From the NCBI GenBank assembly GCA_031310005.1, contig CM062379.1, positions 7,068,001-7,132,000 on the forward strand: a stretch of DNA of 64,000 nt. The letters run 5' to 3'. The notes below the pieces were generated by a model. It had not been told where the DNA came from, did not search any database, and saw only the letters and a program-made list of their open reading frames with translations. This DNA comes from Dactylellina haptotyla. Its lineage: Eukaryota > Ascomycota > Orbiliomycetes > Orbiliales > Orbiliaceae. Below, one piece after another: positions 12,267 to 23,200 of this stretch. The position numbers and the translations under genes are program-made. Every line of letters starts with the position of its first letter. The stretch's first letter is position 1.

Positions 12267-12669
12267 AATCTCTTATAGATGGCGCTAGAAGTTTCCCTGC
12301 TGCAGTTATAATTAGGGACCCTGGTGGGGGCGGCTGCTCCAACCATCGGATTTCAGTTTCTGATTGTTGTACATTTTTTCTTCGTTAGCCTTTGTAATGC
12401 ATTTATCTTCTTGTTTGAAGTTACCAGAGCTCATATCTTGTACACTCTGGCTATATAATAATTGGAATAGATTTCATCCTTTACCCTTCCCGTCACTCTC
12501 GTTAAAAACGTCCGCCGAACATTTGTGACTAGCCGTGTTGAGCGCTCATGTTTGCCTCCATATTATCACGTGATGTCAAAATATCTCAACGTTGATGCAA
12601 CATCCAACTCAACCTTGAAAACTATCCCGGCATCAAAGTCGCCCTCTCCAACCACCAGCGTCCGCAACA
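12267..12669. other. SAC1 3' flank and bL36m promoter
   Basis: 403 bp between two genes on the same strand. It contains the SAC1 3' UTR and, near the right end, the TCACGTGA palindrome listed separately. No coding signal. Confidence 0.5.
12566..12573. promoter_or_regulatory. TCACGTGA palindrome (Cbf1-type E-box) upstream of bL36m
   Basis: A perfect TCACGTGA palindrome about 97 bp before the ribosomal-protein start codon. This is the site type bound by Cbf1-like bHLH factors, which control ribosomal-protein genes in several ascomycetes. The position fits a core activator site; binding here is inference. Confidence 0.45.
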
Positions 12670-13058
12670 ATGCTCTCGCTGGCCCTCCGTCGCATACCGG
12701 CGACCCTACCGCGGGTCCCCGCCCCGGTATCTATCCTCCGAACCATCGCTACTACCGCGAAACCATCTTACTTCCGCAGCACCTCATCGATCCTCGCATC
12801 CGCCTCGAGACCGACGCTCGCCGTCGCCCCATCGCGCGGTCCGACAGCGCTGTCCCAAGTCCGTGGTATGAAGGTTAGGAGTGCGGTGAAGAAACTGTGT
12901 ACTGGGTGCAAGGTACGGCTGTCTCTCTGGTATAGCTACACCAGTCGGGAAATACGCTAACGGTCTTATTTTCGAAAATTTAATAGAGCGTTCGAAGGAA
13001 AGGATATCTCTACATCATCTGCTCGAAGAACCAGAAGCATAAGCAGCGCCAGGGATAA
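12670..13058 (+). CDS. RTC6: Mitochondrial large-subunit ribosomal protein bL36m
   Basis: Two exons: 12670-12912 and 12987-13058; 104 residues; one 74-bp phase-0 intron with a GTACGG donor and TAG acceptor. Residues 67-104 are a complete bacterial-type L36: MKVRSAVKKLCTGCK followed by SVRRKGYLYIICSKNQKHKQ. The zinc-binding set C77, C80, C93, H99 is intact. Residues 1-66 are rich in Arg, Ser, Ala and Pro with no acidic residue, as expected of a mitochondrial presequence plus spacer. The 38-residue core is the smallest ribosomal protein and helps shape the ribosome's central region. The intron splits the zinc module between C80 and C93, so the short second exon is easily missed. Confidence 0.95.
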
Positions 13059-13756
13059 AAAAGCTCACCACCATCGATCCTGGAGAATTTCTCTACAACT
13101 TCAGCGGAATACTTCTCAGTAATGAAACGAAACGAAACGAGCTTAGTCTACGATTCGACGATGCTTGAAGCTGGCTTTTTGGGACCAGACTGATTGTTGG
13201 AAGGAGGGATCGGTGAATTGTATATTATCAGTGATATAATCCAGAATTATTGCTTTGTACATAGCCAAAATTTATCACATAAAAAACACCCATGCGCTGG
13301 TATTTAGAGACCCATGGTAGCACCTTGTCGAAACCCATCACCAATTACCTGGGTAACCAAAGGCAAGCTTAAAGTTTAAAAACGAGGTTGATCCGAGGAA
13401 GAAGTATTGCTTTTTTCGATGAATTTATAGTACAGTGTAAGTAATAATGCAATAGAGAACATGCTATTTCGTGATCAAGTAGTTGGTAGTAGTAGTACAA
13501 TAGTAGTAATATCTTCCGTAGTCTAAGCATCCCGCCAAAAAGCAATTGAAAAACAGCCAATAGACACCGAAACACTCCATTCTAAAAATGTCGTCAAAAG
13601 GAACCATTTCCGTCCCGCCAATAGAGGGTAAGAGTAAGAGGCGCAAATAACACCGCCCAATAGACTGGGTAAAAAAAGATGTGAAATGTTTATACAGAAC
13701 GGGAACATGCGAAGGTAAACGATGATACATGAAAAATATTTGGAGATCTATGCTGT
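13059..13756. other. Convergent bL36m / SRS2 3' region
   Basis: 698 bp between two converging stop codons. It is AT-rich, with a (GAAAC)3 microsatellite at about 13124-13139 and a TAGTAGTAGTA-like stretch near 13490-13510. No coding signal; presumably both 3' UTRs. Confidence 0.5.
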
Positions 13757-16700
13757 TCATTTCTTCGTACCATGCCGGTCGTTCCAGCCCGACATACTTC
13801 TCCTCATGCCCAGAGTCTTACGAGGCACAGCGGAAGCGGGTCGAGACGTGGAGGATCCAGCGTTTGCAGTATTGCCCGCCATACGACTCATAGTCGTTGG
13901 GGCCATGTAAGACGATCCGTTCACCATCCCGGAGACAGAAGTAAAGTTGGAAACCGGTGGGTTGCGGCGCATCTGCTCTTGAAGGTGATGGTTCTGGTTG
14001 ATAATTTCGTTTCTTGGAGGAGGACGCTCTGGTGAAGAGGATAGGTAGATGTATTTTTTTTGTTTAGGGGGCTTAGTAAGGGCCGGCACCTTGGTAGCAG
14101 GTTCTGGGGCTGACATTCCAGTCGGGTTTTCAGGTAAGGCGTCAGTTGTCTTGACTGTAGCTTTCTGGAAATAGTTGGCCAAAGTATTCTTAGGTTTTGG
14201 CTTCGATTTCGAGTCCGTCTTTTGTTTGACGCTTTTCGATTGGCTCTGTTTGGTATCGTTGTTATCGCCAGAAATTCCATCCGATTTTCTCTTGAAAGCT
14301 GCTCGGCGAATATCAACTTCGGCCTCTAGCTGCGAGTTGACCAACGAATGCATGTGGCTATTAGCTGATCTAAATCCTTGCATTGTGGTTGACTGGGCTG
14401 AAAATGCTGTGGCCATTGTTGTTCGATTGGTGGAGTACGAATTACTTCTATTATATGCGGAAGTGGAGGATTGATTGTAGGTACGGGTGGTGGTTGTTCT
14501 GCTATAGGAATTTCGTGAGTTATAGCCCTCGTAATCGTCGAAATCATCATCATAGTCTTCTTGGAATTCATTTTCTGTATATGTGCCATAATTATTCACT
14601 GAGGGATCGTCAGATGGAACGTAGTCGTCTCGGTTTGGCAAGTTAGCTGCTTTGGTTGTCTCTTGTATCTTTTCGATTGTCGGGCATTCTCTCCCCATGA
14701 TTTTGCCAAACTCTTCGATAACTGCAAGCGAAATTTTAGGGCCCGCCGATTTCATCAGGGGCTTCAGATTGGCCTCCGCAAGGAAAGTGCAGAGATTGCT
14801 CTCCTCTGGTCGTATGTTAGCGTGAGTCCACCGTGGTGGGGGGGTGTTGACTTACGCTTGTCCCCAGATTTCCTGTCGCGAAGCTCAGAGGGGTAAGAGA
14901 GGTACAGAAGCACCTGTGCTCGAGTCATCGCAACATAGAGCAGCCTTCGTTCTTCGTCGGTATCCTCAGATCGTGAATGCGGTATGGAGCCGGTGTAACA
15001 TCCCGGGACGAAAACAATTGGCCACTCGAGCCCTAAAATCGATTAGGACACACTCGGAAGCAGAAGGCAGAGACTGAAAAACATACCCTTTGCGTTATGG
15101 ATGGTTGATATAGTTAAAACTCCCTCCGAAGCTTGACCGTTTTCTGCTTCTGGACTCTCTTTGACGGTGGCTAAAGCAGCATTGGCAAGAAATCTCCCCA
15201 GTGCGATCGAAATCGTGGACTCTTCGATAACGACCGCATCTGCGTCACTGTCAGGCAAGTCGTCGTCAAATCCTGCAGCTAGATTGTTACAGAACTCTGT
15301 TGCTTGTTCGATAAGTTCTTCAACATGTACCCATCTCTCCTCCCCGGGCTTTTGCATGTTTTCAATGTGAGCTCGGTAGCCGATTTTGTCGAGTAAGGAC
15401 TGGATTATAGGCGCTATATCGTGTTTCATTGCCAGCTCTGCCGATTCTAGAAGTTTCCGGATATCCTTAATGACCTTTATGAATTGGCATAAACTCTGTT
15501 CACCAAGTTTACTAATTGGTGCTTCAAATTTAAGATCTCCCCGAACACCTTTGCAAATAAGAGTCCAGATGCTGATCCCTCTTTTGTGAGCCTCCGCAAC
15601 CAATCCTTCCACAGACTTGCTACCTAAACGCCGTTTAGGAATATTGACAACTCTCGCAAGAGCTTCGCTGTTGTTTGGATCAATGATGACCCGAAGGTAG
15701 TCTAAAACTGGTTTGACTTCTTGTCGTTCGAAGAACTTGGTTCCCGCGATAAGTCTGTACGGTATCCTCTGGTTGTTCATTTGCGGTTCGATGTCTCTTG
15801 CAAGACCTGCCGATCTAACAAGAATAGCGATATCGTCAAATGTAAACATATTTCCAGTGAGGGCTCTTAATCGAAGGATCTCTTGGACAATCCATTGGGC
15901 CTCAAAATGCGGGCTGGGGAGTCTCCTAAGTACGGGCGATGTTCCCAATTGATGGGTGGGAGTGATTCCTTTCTGAGGCCGCGCTTTATCCTGTTGGATG
16001 ACCTCTAAGGAGCAGTTGAGGATTGCAGCAGCTGAGCGGTAGTTTTCTTCCAGGTTGAGAACTATCGTATTAGGATAGACCTGTTGCATGGTTTTCAAAT
16101 TTCCAATCTCGGCCGCTCGGAAACCGTAGATGCTTTGATCACTGTACTAAACATTAGCTCGGCGAGGGAATTCGGTGTCCGCGCAGGTAACTCACGGGTC
16201 TCCAACAATTGTGATCTTATTTCTCCTCTGAGCAAACAGACACATAAGATCGAACTGAACTAGATTGGTGTCTTGGAACTCGTCGATCAAAACCGACTCT
16301 ATATTTGAGACGCAAAGCGGATGGGCTCGCAGCAGATCCAGGCATCGTAAAAGTAGATCGTCAAAGTCCAGCAAATTCGAATTCTTGAGCTCCTTCTCGT
16401 ATTGATCGTATACTTTGGAAAATTCATCGATGGAGTTTGCTTTCTTCTGAGAAGCAATGTAATCGTCCACAGACTGCATCTTGGCTTTGAGAGTTGATAT
16501 CCTGGATCGTACGTTCCCGGCATCATTCCCATCCATTGTCGAGTATTTGTTTCGTTTTATGATACGAGAGATAACATTCGAACTGTCGCCAGTATCAGCG
16601 ATACCAAATTCTTTCGGAAGTCCTATCAAGTGGCCGTATTTGCGCTAGAGAAGCATAACTTATTAGCGTATCGCAGGCTTAAGTAGAACGGACTGAATTG

Positions 16701-17122
16701 GCATACCAGATATTTCGTAGCAATTGAATGAAAGGTCCCGATGATGAGCCGGTGCTCCAGGCCGCCACCAATCATCTTCGATATTCTTTCTTTCATCTCC
16801 TTGCTGGCTTTGTTTGTGAAAGTTGTGACAATGATATTCGAAGGGCTCATGCCATTGGCCAACATATGAGCAACTCTTGAGGTCAAGGTTCGAGTTTTGC
16901 CAGAACCCGCTAATAATATTCTAATGTTAGTGACTTATAACCTCCCAAAACCTCTAGAGAAGATTGCCTGGGCTTACGCGGGGCGAGAATCTGTAAAACC
17001 TCAGCATCGCTGACGACGGCGTCCCGCTGGACTTTATTGAGGCCATCGAGTATTAGTTCCACATCTAACTCCTGCGATTCCTGCGGTTCTTGCGGACTGG
17101 AGGGCTCGGGCTCGGGCTCCAT
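13757..17122 (-). CDS. SRS2: Srs2 ATP-dependent 3'-5' DNA helicase (UvrD/Rep family)
   Basis: Six exons: 17122-16978, 16909-16707, 16644-16196, 16141-15087, 15032-14856, 14805-13757; 1025 residues; all introns 49-68 bp. Srs2 is an SF1A helicase that strips Rad51 from ssDNA and limits unscheduled recombination at replication forks. All helicase motifs are present: Walker A PPGSGKT (48-54, split by intron 1), TTFTNKAS (Ia), DEFQDTN (II, Walker B), [15 protein letters not shown] (III), EENYRS (IV), [17 protein letters not shown] (V) and [10 protein letters not shown] (VI). The last 330 residues are disordered: an acidic patch, an S/T/N/Y-rich run and Lys-rich segments. In this tail NTLANYFQK (about 882-889) resembles a PCNA-binding PIP box, and YIYLSSSPE (928-936) resembles a SUMO-interacting motif, in the same order as the PCNA and SUMO contacts of yeast Srs2. 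The gene converges on bL36m. Confidence 0.95.
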
Positions 17123-18984
17123 TTTGAATTGGCCAGCAGACCAGTGGTTGGACTAGAGTCGCTAGAGTTATCGAGAGGTAGTCATGTATCTATGGCGCTA
17201 TTTCTTGGTGGTAATACAGTCGAACAATGGGAAACCTTTGGGAGGTTCGAAGACTAGAAAGGGACACAGGTTGGGTTGACGCGATGTTTTGGTGGAGCGG
17301 CATCACGTGCAACGCATCTTGTTTGGGTTACCAAGGTTGCCAGACTTTGCAACAGTCTTGTAACCAGACTTATTTACGCATACTCAAGCAATTAATTATG
17401 GATAACACGGTCTACAGCTCACGAATTACTGATGGAAAGCTTTTATGGGTATGCCATATCAGAATATATAGAATATGTAATAATATACACAGAAGCGATT
17501 GGTTTGTATAAGAATACGAGTGTATGATATGACTTTCGAAGGGGGGAATCCGGGGTGGTTGCTGAGGGGGGGAAATCCAGATGTATACCGAGTATGCAAA
17601 GATGTTCGGGGGGAAGGGGCAAAGGCGAAGGGGAATAGGAAAGGGGGGTATTACAATAACCTAGGGCTCCGTCAAACATTTCCGACAAAAACAAAGGAAA
17701 TCGGGAATAATCTAAAGGTGTCGAAGGTCTAATATAACGGGGGAATAGTAACAATGACAGAAGAAGAATTAAACGCACTGGGGGTATAGGGTATTGGGGA
17801 AAACAGAACACGAGGGACCAGCTTTTCTTAAGGGTTATCGAGTTTGGTATATCTCGAAAGAAACAAGAACTGTAGCAGGATTGACGGAGCGGTAGGTTAG
17901 AGGATATAATAAAATATAGGTTGGATATTGAGGATTGAAGAGTAAATGGATTCAAGGACAAAAGTAATAGAAATGCACAAGAATGGAAAACTGGGAGAAT
18001 ATGAAGAGGCGCCCCGATTGGCGCGAGGAAGACAAAGTAGGGAAGAATAAGTGTGCTATTCGGAGAGGCTCCATCAGTAAAGATGTGCCAGTGTGTACCG
18101 AGATGGGGTGGTTGACAGCGAAACCGTAGTCGTCGATCCGCTATCCAGCCTCTCCCGTTCCAACTGAACCCAAGAGAAGAGGTACTCCTCTGCTGCCTAT
18201 TTACAGCTTTCGCGGACGGACCTTTTTCTGTCCTCCGCGTGAACAATCTGACCATCCACCATGTCTGCCGGTTCCGTTTGCAAAACGGAGTACAAATGAA
18301 AATCGAAGTATTAACCTCCTCAGAAAACGACCGATTCTTTTGAAATGCGATAGGAAAGGAAGAAACAGAATGCAATGCCAGACTGAAAGACAACGTGCAT
18401 CTAAAAGGGGAAATATTTATTTTCTTTTGGATTGATGAAGGTTTCAATATTGACAAAGGAAATGTAAAGGAAAAGCCACAAGCGCTTGAAAAAAAGAACT
18501 CGCTAAATATCACGAAAATGCAGATGGGTGGGGCAGAAATAACCATAATGGCAAAAACAAGAACCCGAAGCAAAATATCCAGAGACTGCACCTCGAAAGG
18601 CATCTCGAAAGCCAGAAAATACAATCCTAACAAGTGATCGTTATTCTCGGCCACCAGATGTGTACTTCAGATCATACAGCCAGGAAGGAAAAACGGTTGG
18701 ATAACTGGAGATTCCAGGTTGGTGTTTGGTTTGACAACAACGCTCCGTATTAAAACAACAGGCGAAAACGAACTTTTTTTTGTGGTTTTTTCGAAGTTTT
18801 TCAAGGGGCGAGGTGTTGATAAGGATGTTCTCGTGGTGATTTCGGATTCTATTTATGGTTGTGTCGTGGTGTTAAAGGTCGAGTTTGTTAAGATAGATGA
18901 TATGTCAAGTTCTTCAGAGGGGAGAAACAGTTGGGAGTCTTGGGCCGAGTCGTGATTTTTAAGCGGGAGAGTGGACTTCATAGA
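17123..18984. other. SRS2 upstream / cyclin downstream region, purine-rich on the plus strand
   Basis: 1.86 kb between two minus-strand genes. The plus strand is strongly purine-rich, so the minus strand is CT-rich and lacks stop codons over a frame of about 400 codons (17443-18654). That frame opens at GTG, encodes mainly Ser, Phe, Leu, Pro and Ile, and resembles no family; I treat it as non-coding (cyclin 3' UTR and/or SRS2 promoter). A TCACGTG E-box lies at 17303-17309, about 180 bp upstream of SRS2. Confidence 0.5.
17541..17798 (+). other. Cluster of G-runs (possible G-quadruplex-forming DNA)
   Basis: At least ten runs of 3-7 G lie on the plus strand within 260 bp: 17541-17546, 17552-17555, 17566-17572, 17608-17613, 17616-17619, 17630-17633, 17643-17648, 17739-17743, 17779-17783, 17788-17790 and 17795-17798. 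Several groups of four could fold, although some loops are about 10 nt. The cluster sits 420-680 bp upstream of the SRS2 start codon. Confidence 0.5.
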
Positions 18985-20268
18985 TCAGTATTGATAGACA
19001 GGAATAGGTTGGGCTGGAGCGGATGTCGGAGTTGGCAGTGGTGTGGTCGGATTCTGGGGAGCGAGGGCCTGGCCAGCTGCGGCTGCTTTCGCAGCAAGCA
19101 TGGCTTGGTGCTCGAAATAATCATCGTTTGGGGTCTCAGGCGGAGTAGGATAACCATGAGGCATCTGCTGCTGCTGTTGTTGCTGTCCAGGTGCTGGTTT
19201 CTGAGGAGTCATCGGGGCAGCAGCGGTAGTGACCTGTGGCTGAGGAGCGAGAGTGCTTTCCGGTTCCTGGATCTGAGGTTGAGGGGCCATCTGACGGACG
19301 CGAGGGGCAATAGTATGGCGGCGAGCAATAGCTGCTTGTTTGGCCATGAAGTCCTCGAGTGTGACCGCAACCATTCCGTAGTGAGCGCTGGAGTATTTCC
19401 TAACCAAGACCTGAGATGGACGATGGAGATGTTGGGAGAGGAGCACGATAGTGGTTGTATCGTAGCTCATAGCCCAGTCCGATTGTGGTGGGGGTGTGCG
19501 ACCAAGAATGTGACGTGCTAAGGCAAGAGAGGATCTCGCCATAACAGACGGGAGTGTGCTGACAAAGTCCTTGTGGAACATTGCGATCTCGCTGAGATAC
19601 AACGCCATGTATTCGACCTCTGGGTCGTAGCTGACCTCAGAAAGAATCATTTGCAGGAAGTTGTCGACGGTTGGGTGTCCGATTATCCAGTTCAGAGTTT
19701 GGAGGACGTGTCGTTCCATCTGAACGAACATGTCCTCCTCGTACAGACCACAGCACATGCTCTGAAGCTCTCTGATTGTTGGGACGCGGTCCTTCTTATC
19801 TCCGTACTTCGCGGCGATGAGCATAGCAGCACACCCAACTAGTTGATAGTGGCGCTTGAAGACAACACGCTTTGAGCAGTACCGATCTAGCAGATTGACG
19901 GTCAGGAATAAGGTCTCTGGGAGAAGCTGGAAAGCGATGTGTGCCTCAATCAAGAAGTCGAGAAGGTAAGGGCGCATGAACCACTGGATCTCGGTCTGGA
20001 TGTCAATGCTATCGACATCGGGGAGAGTCTCAGCCTCCATGCGTTCCATATGGTCAAGGATGTCCTCTTGGTATTCGTCAGCGGTAGCACGGGACATCTC
20101 GTCGGCCATGATCTGGAGTTGCTCGGCGGCATAACGTTGTGCTTCTCGCGACTTTTGGTTGCGGACGAACCGGCCGGAATCCCTGTCGTCATCGCTCTCA
20201 AAGAAGTGGTCGTTAACGGGTCTAACGGTAAGACCACCGTTTCCGAGGGAAGCCGAGTATTGAGCCAT
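18985..20268 (-). CDS. G1/S-type cyclin (Cln/Puc1 family)
   Basis: Intronless, 427 residues. G1 cyclins bind and activate the Cdk1/Cdc28 kinase to drive Start. The N-terminal cyclin box begins near residue 75 and carries the family signature MRPYLLDFLIEAH (98-110), then LLDRYCSKR, AMLIAAKYGDK and an EMERHVLQTLNW-like block; a second cyclin fold follows to about 320. The C-terminal 100 residues are Pro/Gln/Ala-rich, with a Gln7 run (a CAG/CAA repeat near 19160-19185) and YPTPPETP at about 373-380. The latter resembles a Cdc4/Fbw7 phosphodegron with Cdk sites (TP at 375 and 379), as expected for an unstable G1 cyclin (inference). Upstream, the minus strand is very CT-rich to about 22.2 kb, consistent with a long leader or strong promoter. 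It could be named puc1 or cln-1 depending on the organism. Confidence 0.9.
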   Translation of the reverse strand: MAQYSASLGNGGLTVRPVNDHFFESDDDRDSGRFVRNQKSREAQRYAAEQLQIMADEMSRATADEYQEDILDHMERMEAETLPDVDSIDIQTEIQWFMRPYLLDFLIEAHIAFQLLPETLFLTVNLLDRYCSKRVVFKRHYQLVGCAAMLIAAKYGDKKDRVPTIRELQSMCCGLYEEDMFVQMERHVLQTLNWIIGHPTVDNFLQMILSEVSYDPEVEYMALYLSEIAMFHKDFVSTLPSVMARSSLALARHILGRTPPPQSDWAMSYDTTTIVLLSQHLHRPSQVLVRKYSSAHYGMVAVTLEDFMAKQAAIARRHTIAPRVRQMAPQPQIQEPESTLAPQPQVTTAAAPMTPQKPAPGQQQQQQQMPHGYPTPPETPNDDYFEHQAMLAAKAAAAGQALAPQNPTTPLPTPTSAPAQPIPVYQY

Positions 20269-23200
20269 GATGATGGTAGTTGAAAAGTAATTAATATTAA
20301 GATTAAGGGTTTCTTAAAAGAGTGTATGTCGAATAGGTTCTTCTTTACACGTCCGCCAAAAGAGCATTCAATTGGCAACAAGCGGAAGCGCCGAGGTCGA
20401 CTGATAATTTTTTTTTGCTAAAAGAGTGGCTGTAGTTAAATAAAAGAAACGACGAAGGATCGAAGGAGATCCGAGGAATCCAGTTTGAATAGTATTGACC
20501 CGGATAGGTTGCAGATGACCGTTATGATTGTTGACAGGTTATAGGTGTCCGCTTTCCCACAGCGACGTCGAGACGGCTAGGAAGGGAAGATCAGAGTCTG
20601 ATGAAAGACTGCATTCAAAGTGACAGGAGAACGGAATGTTCGGTGTCGAGATGATTCTCTTGGTATTTCAAGGGTATCACGTCTCCGGTCGTCGCAAAAA
20701 GAGTGAGGATCAACGAGCTAACGTCTCCTGAATCTCTTTTTGGGGGCTTTACAGTGGTAGAATCGACGATAGTTCGAGAGAGTATCCAAATAGCAGCAAT
20801 ACCACTGAGGTTTTGCTACGTTTCGCAGGTATCTTCAAGGAATGTGAAGGGTTACAGGCAAAATAGCACTATGAGTCGTCGTTTGGTTAGCTTCAGTTTG
20901 TTCTCTCTGGTGTATCGATACGTTCTCCTTCTTATGGTGATCGAGATTGAAGACGAAGATGGGGGAGAGAAACGACGAAGGAAGGAAGGAAGAGTCAGGA
21001 AGGGTGGCTGGGGGCCGGTGACTGAGCAATATAATCGTCGGCGGCGGCGAGCGACAAACAAACGAGGCTGCGAGGTGGTGAGATCCTTTCCGCACGCACC
21101 AACACCAGACGCCGTCGATGACTACAAGCCAACACAAAGAGCCGACACCACGTCTACACAGCCAGCCAGGATTTATAATCGGCGGGCGGGCGGCGATGCT
21201 ACGAGCAGAGAAACCAAAAGAACAACAGGTGCGATGGAAGGCCGTAGATGATGTCAAGAAGAGTGACTGGCTGTGCCTACTACGTGCGGGCGGGCGGGTG
21301 TCGAAACCTTTTTCCAAATGAAGGGGAGAAAACTCCCCGTCGTCCTTCGAACAGCGCCCAGGGGAAAATTTTCAACCCAGCCAACAACGCTAACGGAAAT
21401 ATCGAAAAAGGCGAAAGTCTAAAACAAAGAGAGAAAGAAAGAAGAAAAAACTTACCAGTGTATCCCGTTGGAAGAAAAAAAGAGGAAATCAAGCAAAACG
21501 GCAAGTATGAATGATAATCGTGAACTACGAGGAACCGATGTTACAAGTGAAGGTACGAAATCACCAGTGGCTAGGGGAGACTGATAAAGTCGACGAATGA
21601 GGATCCGGGATTCCGGTAAGGTTCTCCGCTATCGAGTTTTCCTTCCAGCAGATAAATTCAAATTACTGAAGAACCAGAGAGAGCAAAGACCAGTATCGGT
21701 GACGATGATACCAAGGTCTTATGTGTGAGAGTGGGTGAGAAGGTTGATATCTACGGTCCCAAGGGTTGGAGGTGGTGGTTGGCGAGAGGACAGGAGAAAC
21801 CTCAGCGATTTCTTCTTGTATTCTTCCCGCTTGAAACGGATAAAGGAGTGCTACTTTAATAGCGTCAAGTCCTCGAATGTCGCAGTGTAGACGAGTTCGA
21901 AGGATTGTATGATACAAATTTGCAGTCGGTGTATGCAACTTGTATCTGTAGTCGGATAGTCGTCTCGTTTCGAATGTCGGATATTTGACACTTCGGAAAA
22001 GGAATGCCTGGGGAGTTGAGGCAGTCCAGAGACGAGGGGAAGAAAGAGGATTAAAGAAGGGAAGAGAGAAGAACGACGACGATGAAAAAAGAGAGAAAAG
22101 GGAAGAGAGTGTCAGGATAGAGGAAGAGGACGAGAACAAAAGGAAAGGGAAAAGAGTGGACGATGAGTGGATGATGAAGGAAAAAGGAAGAATAGGGACG
22201 ACGAATAGGAATGGACGAACGCTTCTCTAGTACGCCATGCTGCTGCTGCTCCTAGGTCTGCCGCAGTAGCGTTCTATTGCGGGTTACCAGCACAGTAATG
22301 CTACTTGCCCTTTCCTGTTTTTGCTTCCTTGTGCGAGAGAAGGAGTGGGAGAAAAGGAAACCCAGCACTTGCCAGACAATTGCCCGCAGCATTCGAACGG
22401 GTGTGCCTCTCCCTTCCCAGTTACTCCTTCTTTGACTGGGGAGAAAAAGGAATTACCGGACACCCACACTACCAAAAGAAAAAAGGGTTAACCTTGGCTT
22501 GCGAGTCTTCGCAGACACACACACAAACGCACAAACTGGCTAGACATGTCTCCATACAACAAGGAACCGGGCCTTAACTGGCGTCGAGTCGGCCACGTCC
22601 AGCAGCCAGATGGGGATTATTTCCTGATGGTGTGTATGGTACGGCACATACCCGCTTCCTTCTTGGAGGTGTGGGCGAACAAAAAGGAAAGCGAACAGTC
22701 CACCGAAAGGGAAAAATGGCTCCCTATCATCCTGTCCTCACACGAAACAGGTACATTACACGTTAAGGGAACGGTACCCGTTTTCAATACGAAAATTTGA
22801 GGAGTTTGACGACTTTGACAAGTATATGTCTATCTCAGGCAAGGTACAGGTTGGTATGCAAACACTTTCTCAGGCTAGACTCTCGCCTTTAGCCCACAAA
22901 ATCCAGGTTTCAGCATCGACCTTTCTCACACCCTGAATGAATGAACATCTAACGATGGCGAAAATAAAGAAACAAACTAAAATAGAGGACAGAACTACGC
23001 TTGACGCCTTGATCTGAAAGACGAGCGATAATTACAACAATATACAGCTGGAGATGTTGTAAAGCAAATATCGAGTTTTGTTAAGCTTCCAGCCGAGCCA
23101 AGACGCCGGAATTTAACTACCTTGTGGTTTGGCCAATTGTATTTTCTCTCCATAATTTCCCTTTAGCAATAAGCATCGCCTCCTTTGCCACTTCCACCTC

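Noticed and set aside
19950-20381. Frame overlapping the cyclin start, possible upstream ORF
   Set aside because: It opens at TTG, not ATG, and mostly reads through the cyclin gene in another frame, so there is no support for uORF control.
20703-21317. Opposite frames of 160-182 codons upstream of the cyclin
   Set aside because: Low-complexity Arg/Lys/Glu or Ser/Pro-rich frames caused by the purine/pyrimidine strand bias of the cyclin promoter or leader.
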